A program made the translations under genes and the position numbers. Shown in pieces: positions 55,673 to 64,000 of a DNA stretch of 64,000 nucleotides (within the stretch, counting starts at the first letter, position 1; the number at the start of each line of letters is the position of its first letter). The stretch comes from Meghimatium bilineatum (lineage: Eukaryota; Mollusca; Gastropoda; Stylommatophora; Philomycidae): assembly GCA_034231615.1 (NCBI GenBank), contig CM067316.1:30557714-30621713 (forward strand), given 5' to 3'. A model generated the notes under the pieces. The model did no database searches. It saw only the letters and a program-made list of their open reading frames with translations, and was not told where the DNA came from.

Positions 55673-55674
55673 TG

Positions 55675-56215
55675 GTTTTAACCAACAGGTCGTGATTTCA
55701 ATTGGGCTCGGCAATGATTTTCTGTGGTGCTGTCGGTTTAAATAATACACACAAATTATTGGTTGGTTGGTTGCTGATCCAGCGGTCCATGGGATCATGC
55801 CCTTTGACATAATGCCATTAGATGGTATTATATTGCTGGGAAGTCTGTGGATTTTCAGCCCACCCCGGGACAGAGCCAGAGAATAACTATCACACCTTCA
55901 GGAAGGTAGGTTTCAACCTATGCACTGCTCCTAGCCACTGTAGCCAAGATAGGGTTCACTGTGCTCATTCCCCGCCACCAATTGACTACTGGTTATGCTG
56001 AACTTCTCTATTGCTCCAGGCATGCAACCAAATGTTCAAGTTAAAAGGATTGTCACACCCTGAGTCACTGTGCCTCTATGATGGGCCTCAGCCATAGGAA
56101 AAACAGTGATGTCAGTTTCCTCCTCTCCAGTGCTGCACAGTACATCTCTGGCTCCCTCCCAACCACAGAGGGTGCATACATATATTTTCAGGCAAACATG
56201 AAAAACATTTCAACA
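55675..56215. other. GC-richer unidentified block, possibly a repeat
   Basis: Composition is distinctly less AT-rich than its surroundings. The left edge GGTCGTGATTTCAATTGGGC, right after the (AT)n tract, resembles a box B-containing SINE edge. Deeper sequence (for example CAGCCCACCCCGGGACAGAG) has no readable protein. No second copy is in the window. Confidence 0.35.
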
Positions 56216-56959
56216 ACAAAACAAAATCATAACTGTATAGATGACATGCCATGAAGCTTCTATAAGAAGATAACCTCAATATAACGGCATGTCATCCACT
56301 AAGGTTTTCTGTTGCATGGATGGTATGTCTAGTAGGCCATTGGTGAGACCCACAGACGCAACCACATGCGTACAAAAATTTTTAATAGTAACTTAATGTT
56401 TTACAATGCCATAAGCATAAAAAAGTGTTCAATATAACCAATGACATGGCAGTTTTATATTTTGTGTTCTCAGTGAGTGTCAAAGTTTTTCATTTGAAAG
56501 CAAAACAAAACATTAAATATTGAGAATGACATCAGGTGCCAACCGTTAATATTAACGAAATCTCAAACACGATATTGTAAGTTTGTGAACGAGGTATAAA
56601 TTTAATCATGACATTAAATGTGTAGTAAATTAAATTTATATTGTATTATATTATACTGAAAATCTGTGTGATGTGTTTTATTTTAACATGTAAGAAGTGT
56701 ATTTTTAATGAAGCGGACTAATGTATTGGGTAACCTTAGATCTATAAAATTGGGTCTAGACTGGAAAGGTTGTGAACCGTAATCTAACGTATATAAGTAC
56801 AGTATTATTAATGGTAGTTTTAAAATGTATAGAGCGTAAAATTATCACATGCAAAAACGAATAATATTTAATTAACGTTTCACTCAATCTATTCATTAGC
56901 ACGAAATTTAAATGCCTACGTGTACTTCTCAGCATACTTCTCACACAAGTAAACAAGGC
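56216..56959. other. unannotated stretch
   Basis: AT-rich; no recognised feature. Confidence 0.4.
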
Positions 56960-57080
56960 GAGACCACATATTTTTTTGAGGATGTGGTTGGTCAAGTACG
57001 GAAAACCTGTTTACTTGTGTTGCAAAGCGATTCGGTGCTGCTAGAACAGACCTGGTTCAATTCCCGTCAGTTGTAAGAAT
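56960..57080. mobile_element. single arm of the foldback/MITE family
   Basis: GGTTGGTCAAGTACGGAAAA, then GCAAAGCGATTCGGTGCTGC and TTCAATTCCCGTCAGTTGTA follow the right arm of the elements at 13.2 and 26.3 kb in order. The opposite arm is missing or truncated. The outer flank CTTCCTACTTGAATT (57108-57122) also recurs at 13.33 kb. Confidence 0.75.
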
Positions 57081-57599
57081 TATTTTCATTCATCATCATG
57101 CTTCCTACTTGAATTATCTAGAATATACGCGTGTTCTACCACCAACTTCATCCTTGTTTGATATCTCTTGTTATTTAATTTGTGACAATTTATTTTATTA
57201 TTTAGCATCATGTACATTAGTGCATTAGTAACTAGTTCACTCCTTTATAGTTTGGCTCATTTGCCACTTCCAAAGATACTTCTCTATCTCTACGTTCTGG
57301 AAAGAATCTAGAAAGAGTCACATAACAAACATTGAAGTACGCAACCTATTCTCACGTGTATGTTTATAAAGATCGAATGTTACACTGTCTATCGTGAGTC
57401 CGGAATATCTTAATTCGTACGAGTGCGAAGTATATTATGGGATGGAATGTGACCGTGTGTGTCATATCTGAGATAATTTTTTAAATTTTTTTTAATATGT
57501 AGAAATGGAAATATATCAATGTCATTGCTACGTTATAAAAGAATAAATTCGCATCTATTATATTTTTCTTTTTTTTTTGTTTTATTCTCGTCTGGGCAA
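57081..57599. other. unannotated stretch
   Basis: Nothing recognised beyond poly-T runs. Confidence 0.4.
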
Positions 57600-58010
57600 C
57601 ACGAGACATTGCTTCTATGTGAGGAACGTCAATTACTTGAAGACACAGATGTGTTGGGCAGGGCATGTGATATGCTCATATATGTCAGATCAATGCCTGC
57701 CACAGATACTTCTATATTGTGGTTTCAGACGGGCATACGTTCTCAAAGTGACAAAAATAAGCGCCATATCAGATTTTTATAAACTTCACTAAAACCTTTC
57801 CAAATAGACCAAGATACATGGAACGAACTTCAAGGGTAGAAAGTCAAGGGTGGACCAAAAACCATCTACAGTGGCCATCCCACGCCAGAATTGGCCACGA
57901 TCGATTGTGGCCAGAATAGGATTTACTAGCGATCTGCGAACTCAGTCACAGACATAATTCTAGTTGATTTTCAAAAGTTGATGTAATAAATAGTCATCAA
58001 CACTTGAGAT
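57600..58010 (+). mobile_element. LINE-E C-terminus with C2H2 finger remnant
   Basis: Frames give LKTQMCWAGHVICSYMSDQC, LPQILLYCGF, then SLKPFQIDQDTWNELQG, the conserved SLKxFxIxxxxWExxAxDR segment. The finger region at 57870-57950 reads CATCCCACGCCAGAATTGGC with GARIGFTSDLRTQSQ in one frame, a degenerate RIGLxSHLRTH. The untranslated end GTTGATGTAATAAATAGTCA matches the 43.5-kb copy. Frame changes are frequent. Confidence 0.75.
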
Positions 58011-58294
58011 AAACAAACAACTAACTAGATATGTGCACAGCTATCTGTTTAGTGTGTTCAATAGAAATGTTAAATACAATTTGAAACAACCTTTCTCTGA
58101 AATTCTTTTTTTGGTCCAAGTGAAAATTCTGATCATCTGTTTGGGATGTTTCGTAAATTTAAATGTTTAAAAAAAAAATATTTTAGAAAAGATTAAAATT
58201 ATTAAATATCAAACATTTAAATTTGACTTCACCATTAATAAACGGAAGGGGCCTTTAGGAAAGGCAGGTGGGAGGAGGGGTTTGAACCAGTATG

Positions 58295-58460
58295 TTCAAT
58301 AATGTTTTCCATATATACGGCGTTGGTGCCCACGTCATTAATGTGTTACATATATACGACGTTGGTACCCACGTTCAAAAATGTATTCCATCTATACGGG
58401 GTTAGTGCGCTTGTTCAATAATGTATTTAGTATACATGCGTTGGTGACCACGTTCAATTC
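58295..58460. repeat. 40-bp tandem repeat, about four units
   Basis: The unit TCAATAATGTTTTCCATATA plus TACGGCGTTGGTGCCCACGT recurs at 58295, 58335, 58375 and about 58415 with substitutions. A fragment follows. Compact and clearly periodic. Confidence 0.85.
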
Positions 58461-58494
58461 TTAAATTTATGTTCATACGGGCATAATTAGCACT

Positions 58495-59060
58495 GTATAT
58501 AACATTCATATAATATGTCTTCTTCTTGTGGCTTATTACTTCTCTGTGCCTTGCAGCGCCTAGGGTAGATGGCTCTTTTGAATGCTTTTTTTTCTCTGGG
58601 GACGTGCTTCATACATGTTTTGATTTCGTTGACTCCTTTACTTCTGTACTCCATCGTTTGTATGGTCTGCCCCTGACATTGTAGCCATCGTGTTCGTACA
58701 GTAATGCTTTTTGAGAGACACTGTCTGATGGTAATCTGGAAGCATGTGAAAACCACAGAATCTGTTTTTTTCTGATGTAATCGAGAATTGGCATTTTGTT
58801 TGTTAGTCTTCTAATTTTTTGTTTCTGATTTTACCTGTTATTGTTACTCCTGGGATTCTACGAAGACAATTTATTTATATTATAACAAGTTCTCTTTTTG
58901 CTTCTGTTTTATTAACGTCCACATGTGACATTCGTAGAAAAGTGATGGTATGATGATCGTTTTATTTAGTGCAATTTTGTTGTTGATGTTCACATGTTTG
59001 TTTTTTTAAAATAGAGAACATCTATCCTAAGATCTGGTACTCTATGTTGCATCTTTGTTT
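58495..59060 (-). mobile_element. LINE RTE-C 3' part, interrupted by LINE-G
   Basis: Minus strand. Thumb near 58.9-59.0 kb: NINNKIALNKTIIIPSLFYE followed by CHMWTL. Then MPILDYIRKKQILWFSHASR, VRGRPYKRWSTEVKEST and the short C-terminus AIYPRRCKAQRSNKPQ (58487-58800). Just upstream in element order, the missing NNNKEIKQRCNIEYQIL part is encoded by 62548-62600 joined to 59015-59060, so LINE-G inserted inside this ORF. Several stops and shifts. Confidence 0.82.
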
Positions 59061-62000
59061 TTCTTCTTCTTCTTCTTCTTTCGTTCACTTGAAACATGTC
59101 TATATCTGTAATTCTGTCTCCTTAATAAAACTCACTGTCTTTTGTAGTTCATACAGTGTCCCATAGAGCTTTGATTCCAGTGTTGTTTCCTCTGGCCAAT
59201 ATGTATGCCTCAGCGTTTCATGCTCAGAACACTCTTGAAGTATATGTTTGGCACTCTGTGCTGCCTGTCCACATGTACACATGGCTGTGTTGCCAATCTT
59301 GAACTTTGTATACATGTGACTGTGGAGTCGGTTGTGTCATGTTCTGAGGCGTAGAATTATAACTTGTTCTGATCTGTTCATAATGTGATAGTCATCTTGT
59401 GTTGGCGTTTGTGGCTTTCTTATTGACTTGATCACCTGTTTTTTCTGATGGTAGGTGATTGGTATATCAGGTTAGTCTTCGGCAGCACCTTCCTTAGCCA
59501 GTTGGTCTGCTTTTTCATTTCCTGGTATTCCACAGTGAGAGGGTATCCACTGCATGGTTACCCTATACTGGTAAGACAATTTGCTAAGTAATTTTTTCAA
59601 GTCTGTTAGTTTTCCAGACTGGAGAGCTTGAAGCACTGACCCTGCATCTGTCAGGAATACCACAGGCTGTAGGCCAGAGATGGAGTTCAGCAGTTTTTTT
59701 TAGCTGCCACACTAATTGCCTGGATTTCTGCATCATAATTATTGCAGAATTTTCCCGTCGGTGTTCTGATTGTATCTCTAAGCTTGTGTGGATATTCTAT
59801 ATATACACCTGCACCTCCATTCCTCACAGCATTCTGTGCTAAAACATCTGTGTACACTCTGACCCATATATCTTGTGGATATTCCTCATCCAGGAAACTG
59901 AGGGTGACTGTCCTTCGCTGCACACTGTTCTGTTCGTCTTCGCTTAGTGTTCCTTTCACATGAGTCTGAATGTATATTGGCATTCCATAGCTTTCACTCC
60001 ACGGGGTTTGTTGTGGTACAGACCTTAAGGGGCTGTCAACTTCAGGTAGGTCTGTAAGTTGTCTACGGAGTCGTTTAGCTTGATGGTTAAAGCTGCTCCT
60101 TTTCAGTCGCACCATTGCTAGATTTTTGAAACTTTCCTTCATTGGATGACTTGGCATACACTGGAACTTTTCTGCTTGAATTAGTACTTTCTTGTCTCTG
60201 CGTTCGCCAAGTGTTTGCATTCTTCCCATTTTCTGCATCTCTGCTATGGGTGTTGATTTCATTGCTCCCAACATTATTCTAAGTGCCTAGTTTTGCACTT
60301 CATCTAGATCTTGTAATGTGGTGTTTGATGTAGGACACCACGCAGCTGTACCATATTCCAGGTGTGGTCTTATGCCTTGCTGGTAAACTTTACTGAGTAT
60401 ATTTCCACTGGCTCCCCATGTGGTTCCACTTAGTTTTCTCAGGATAGCTAACTTCCTCCTGGCTTTTGTTGTTGCTTTGTTTATGTGCTGCTTCCATGTC
60501 AGCTTATCATCAAAAGTAACTCCGAGGTATGTGGGTTGTTTGTCTTCTTTCAAGAGCTCTCCATCTATCTTGATATGACCAGATTTTATTTTGGTGAGAG
60601 GGTAAAGAGTGTAGTGCTGCACTTATCTGTGTTAATGCTGACGCACCATCTATTTTCCCATATGGTTAGGGCATCGATAGCTCTTTGTATTTGTTTAGTG
60701 GCCACTGTTGCATGTTCTTCCGTGCACCAGATCACCAGGTCGTCAGCATACATTGCCACTTTGATCCCGTGTGGTAGTTCAGCAACTAGGTCATTGATGT
60801 AAACCAAGAAAAGTGTGGGTGACAGGACTCCTCCTTGGGGGACTCCATGACGCAATAGAACTTTCTTGCTCTTACGACCATCTAATTGTACCCTGGCTTT
60901 TCTATTATGCAGGTATGTTTTTACCCATTTGTACATTCTTGAGCTAACCCTGCAATTTCGCAATTTCTTTAGGAGCCCGTCTTTCCAGACCTTATCAAAT
61001 GCTTTCCTGAGGTCGATCCATGCTGCTAGTACCAGTTTCTTTTCTTGGAAGGCATCCTCAATCTCTTGGGAGAGGTAGGTTGCCTGATCTTCAGTAGAGT
61101 AGCACTGTCTGAAACCTGCTTGCTGTGATACCAGAAGGTTTTCACTTTCAAGGTACCACTGCATCCTAAGATTGATAATGCGTTCCATTGTTTTACATAG
61201 ACAGCTTGTGAGGCTGATGGGCCTGTAGTTGGAGACTGTGTTGCCATCTTTTCCTGATTTGAGGAGTGGTATCATTATTGCTTCTCTCCACGCCTGTGGC
61301 ACATTACCTGTGATCCAGCTTGTGTTAAAGATCTGCAGTAGCTTTGCTCTTGTATACATCTATTAAATTCACTCACTGCTCTATTGATGTCTTTGTCCAA
61401 GTTCATGTCCGTAGCTAGAACACTGGTTAAATGCTGGTACATTTTCCAGTCTGCCCTCTTATAGTTCCATCTAGTGAGCGTGCTGCTGTCCTTGGTAAAT
61501 TCATTGTGGATTTCCAGAAATACTGGTCTGTGGTCACTACCCCCAAGCTGGTTTCCAACGACACGTGTGATGTTCCATTCCAGGCCTGGTGAGTGGAATG
61601 CCAGATCTAGTATAGAGGTGGTGTGTCATGCTCTCGAGTAGAAGGTTGGTGAGTCTGTTGGCTGGTTAATTTTTTAAGGATGAGATTATTTTCATCCTGC
61701 CAGCTCTCAAGTTCCTCACCTCTCTTGTCGATATGATCGTAGCCCCAGCTCTGGGAGTGGCTGTTGAAGTCACCACACACTATAAGTCTCTCTTTGTCTG
61801 GAATTGTGTCTAGTGCGAATGGTTTATCATTTGGGCAGTAGTAGTTCAGGAGATGGAATTCTGCACTGTCTGTTTTTAGGTGGAGCATCTGGTATTCTGC
61901 CCCTTCCATATATACTCCCAGCTGACATGCGCTGATATTGTTTTTAACAAGTGTCAGAATTCCACCCTTTCGCCTGTCCTTTCTGTCAGACCGGTAGCAC

Positions 62001-62535
62001 TGGTAGCCTCTGATTTTGAAGGCTATGTCGCTGCTGAGGTGTGTTTCTTGGATACATCATATACTAACTTGTTCTTCACTGAGGACATTTTCAAGTTCCA
62101 ATTTTTTGCTGTATCCATCTCTTTTACTGTTGACACCCTCAGCATTCCAGTGCATTATTTTTATTGGTCGTTTGTTTGTTTGGCCAGTAGCTCTATTCCC
62201 TTGCCTCCTGGCTCCTCGGGGCAATTGAGAAGGACTTCCAGTAACTGAGGTTGGGCCCTTTCGAGGTATAGGGCCCGGCACCGCCCCTGCCTGAACGTCC
62301 GCCACAGGGCAGGCACCATAACTATTTATAGATACAGACATGTTTCCATTGTGTTTTGTGCGTGGCATCCTGATTATCTGTGCGCCTTTTGGCTGGATGC
62401 CTCCGACTTTAGCACTCTGCTTACTTGGCAGGACTATGGTCCTGCTCGAGTGGGACTGCCCAACCAGTCTTAGTTTCCAGCCCCTGATGGCTGAACTAAG
62501 CCCCATCACCTCTGCACGGTGCTGGTCTCGATGGG
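59061..62535 (-). mobile_element. LINE-G, near-complete ORF2 (APE endonuclease, RT, RNase H)
   Basis: Minus-strand LINE of 3475 bp, bounded by a perfect 12-bp duplication GCATCTTTGTTT (59049-59060 and 62536-62547) with a (GAA)n tail at its 3' end (59061-59080). In order: the endonuclease start IKIMHWNAEGVNSKRDGYSK (62.1 kb), HLLNYYCPNDKPF and RLIVCGDFNSHSQSWGYDHI (61.6-61.9 kb), GGSDHRPVFLEI (61.5 kb). RT at 60586-61359, an open 257-residue frame, has AIMIPLLKSGKDGNTVSNYR, LAAWIDLRKAFDKVWKDGLL, GVPQGGVLSPTLFLVYINDL and KVAMYADDLVIWCTEEH. The thumb is PTYLGVTFDDKLTWKQHI. RNase H follows: RVYTDVLAQNAVRNGGAGVY, VFLTDAGSVLQALQS and MQWIPSHCGIPGNEKADQLA. The C-terminal CTCGQAAQSAKHILQECSEH is a Cys/His motif. 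About six frameshifts or stops. Closest in layout to I/Jockey-group LINEs with RNase H. Confidence 0.95.
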
Positions 62536-62600
62536 GCATCTTTGTTTGATTTCTTTGTTGTTGTTTTCCTTTTGATGATATGATGCTTCCAAGACAAGTG
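62536..62600 (-). mobile_element. RTE-C segment displaced by LINE-G
   Basis: The minus strand encodes ENNNKEIKQR-like residues that precede CNIEYQIL of the RTE-C copy on the other side of LINE-G (compare KNSKEIQNRCKKDYY at 9.2 kb). It ends near 62600, where another LINE begins. Confidence 0.7.
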
Positions 62601-62624
62601 AATTATTTCACCTGTTGAAGATGG

Positions 62625-63280
62625 AACAATTTACGATACAATAATTTACACATACGGCTCAGTAACGCAAGAAACAAACAAGTATGTATTGGGTTTCGTG
62701 GTCTACCAAAATGGCAAGATATTAGCTGAGAAATCAGCTGCGTACCCCCACTATAACATCCAGTATGAGAATGGAAATAAAAGCGGTGACAACAGCTCTC
62801 ACTTGGCTGGCGACGCGACTACCAACAGACTGAGTGATTCTATCGGATTCTCAAAGTATGCTGCACATGATAGAAAAGTGTATAATCAGAACTGAATGGG
62901 CCACTCTTCTCAACAATGCGCAGAGCATGGATTTACTGTCCAGGTCATGCTGGGGTCAGGGGAAACGAAAGAGCCGATGTGGCTGGTAAGTTTTGGTGAA
63001 ATGAACCGAGATAAGAAGAGACAGGATTCAGTTTATTAGAACAGTCATGGAAACCCTACGAAAAGACGAGGAGGAAGTCGAACGTGACGATGTACATATT
63101 CAGAGAATGGTAGAAATTAGAGTGACTAGAGGTGATGGGAGAAAGTGCTCACTCTCTGGAAAGATCAGAAGAACGCGTAATCAGCAATTTGACTGGAACA
63201 CTCACTGAGCTGTCCCTTCGTTTTCTAGTGACATTTTTAGATGGCTGACGGAACGGCAAGTATAGCATATATGGTAATGC
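62625..63280 (+). mobile_element. LINE-H-like RNase H fragment (sister subfamily)
   Basis: Plus strand. TIYDTIIYTYGSVTQETNKY has Tyr in place of the catalytic Asp of YTDGS, then VLGFVVYQNGKILAEKSAAY (62689-62895). After a frameshift WIYCPGHAGVRGNERADVAG (62920-62985). Then VEIRVTRGDGRKCSLSGK, RTRNQQF and TLTELSLRFL, parallel to the NQHRTGT end of LINE-H. No (CTAA)n tail is seen. Diverged like the 13.6-kb copy; the two may be one subfamily. Confidence 0.8.
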
Positions 63281-63289
63281 CTTCAGTGC

Positions 63290-63425
63290 TGTTTCGCTTG
63301 TTCCTAATCAAGAATCAAGAATCTGTTGAAGTTGTTGGTCATCGATGAGAATATTGGTTTTTCTTTCTGTTTTTGTGATTGACATTACCTCGTTTTGTTC
63401 TGTGTTTACCTTCAATGTATTATTT
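63290..63425 (-). mobile_element. RTE-B thumb piece, inverted
   Basis: The minus strand reads LKVNTEQNEVMSITKTERKT, NILIDDQQLQQI, the segment directly after the RT palm. The continuation of this protein (QVSGFKYFETVF) lies on the plus strand from 63510, so this is the inverted 5' part of one insertion. Confidence 0.8.
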
Positions 63426-63479
63426 ATTATAATTATAGGGTACATTATAATAGTAGGGTACATATAACAATATAGTATA

Positions 63480-63835
63480 TATACACCAGTATAGTATAAT
63501 TAGCTGTCTTGATAAATGTATTTGTCGACGGTACGAAACAGATCAGGTTTCAGGGTTCAAATATTTTGAAACAGTATTTACAGAGCATTAAAAACTCGAT
63601 AGAGAGATCGCAACAAGATGTCAGAAAACCAATCATGTGACCTACTAGCTTTTAACAAATACTCTAACATCTAACAATCTGCATGGCTACACAACGACAG
63701 TATATAAACATTTGTTTACACCAACTCTGTGCTACCAGTGTTCAACATGGCTGTTGACAAAGACACCAGCGAAAAAGATCACAGTGTGTGAAAAGAGCTG
63801 TTTGAGCAAAACTACAAATGTCACCGGGTACGATT
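63480..63835 (+). mobile_element. RTE-B thumb, direct segment
   Basis: Plus strand: DQVSGFKYFETVFTEH, KLDREIATRCQKTNHVTY, HLFTPTLCYQCSTWLLTKTP and KKITVCEKSCLSKTTNVT, matching the 19.1-19.5 kb copy (GRLDREIETRCQKANTVTYQ and FYQCQTWSLTAPQQRKIVTC). It ends before the C-terminal block. A few stops. Confidence 0.85.
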
Positions 63836-64000
63836 GATGTTCTATGATGGTTCACTGTTCTTTTTGACATCTTTGTAAGAGGTTCTCTACGGACCACGCC
63901 AGTAGTCTTGTCCCAGCATAATAAGCTGCGGGTAAGGTACCTTACACGGGTAAGGTTATATAGCTCAGGTTATAGTCGTGCAGGTCGTGCAGAGGTCGTG
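63836..64000. other. window end, tandem GGTAAGGT-like motif
   Basis: Short local repetition (GGTAAGGTACCTTACACGGG, then GGTAAGGTTATATAGCTCAG) near 63930-63970, and GTCGTGCAG repeated in the last 30 bases. No larger feature can be judged at the edge. Confidence 0.4.

Noticed and set aside
55494-55810. Open frames with Ile-Tyr repeats on both strands
   Set aside because: Translation of (AT)n.

Overview
The window looks like intergenic, repeat-dominated DNA from an invertebrate animal genome. It is AT-rich, has no bacterial-style operons, rRNA or recognisable tRNA genes, and is packed with decayed non-LTR retrotransposons (LINEs), tRNA-headed SINEs, terminal-inverted-repeat DNA transposons, MITEs and long microsatellites. 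The mix of RTE-like LINEs and long (CTAT)n, (TATG)n and (AT)n tracts would suit a mollusc or another lophotrochozoan, but that is only a weak inference. I recognise no intact host gene, so there is no pathway to describe. The biology here is transposition history.

LINE families are labelled here for cross-reference. RTE-A is GAA-tailed (24.0-25.2 and 52.7-53.8 kb). RTE-B is tailed by CAATAGA (0.8-1.8, 18.8-21.1, 30.0, 43.2 and 63.3-63.8 kb). RTE-C lies at 6.8-8.3, 8.9-9.7 and 58.5-59.1 plus 62.5 kb. LINE-D is TGAA-tailed (37.5, 44.7 and 47.9 kb, with a relative at 4.6-5.5 kb). LINE-E ends in a C2H2 finger (2.6, 23.4, 42.0, 43.5 and 57.6 kb). LINE-F is BovB-like (15.2 kb). LINE-G has APE endonuclease, RT and RNase H (59.1-62.5 kb). 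LINE-H has RNase H and a (CTAA)n tail (13.6, 21.9, 35.2, 36.3, 38.5, 50.1, 50.3-54.4 and 62.6 kb).

Layout. 0-10 kb: LINE remnants and a small MITE. 10.0-12.3 kb: a hAT transposase. 12.3-15.8 kb: an old tandem array of roughly 43-bp units carrying a foldback element, a LINE-H piece and a hAT MITE that itself holds LINE-F. 16-25 kb: a SINE, RTE-B, LINE-H, a second hAT MITE, LINE-E and the best RTE-A copy. 25-32 kb: foldback elements, paired repeats, a GC-rich island and a 141-bp tandem array, between long blank stretches. 33.7-44 kb: very long microsatellites, minisatellites, LINE-H copies and three loci of an unclassified multicopy protein family. 44.2-49 kb: a pogo/Tigger-like element and a Tc1/mariner-like element with 186-189-bp inverted ends, both containing later insertions. 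50-54.5 kb: LINE-H with a 5' inversion, itself hit by RTE-A. 57.6-64 kb: LINE-E, RTE-C split by LINE-G with a perfect 12-bp target duplication, and more LINE-H and RTE-B.

The nesting gives a relative chronology: tandem arrays, hAT/Tc1 elements and older RTE/LINE-H copies came first, and SINEs, RTE-A and LINE-G came later. The strongest candidate for something not already filed under a known class is the unclassified multicopy protein family (35.9-43.2 kb).
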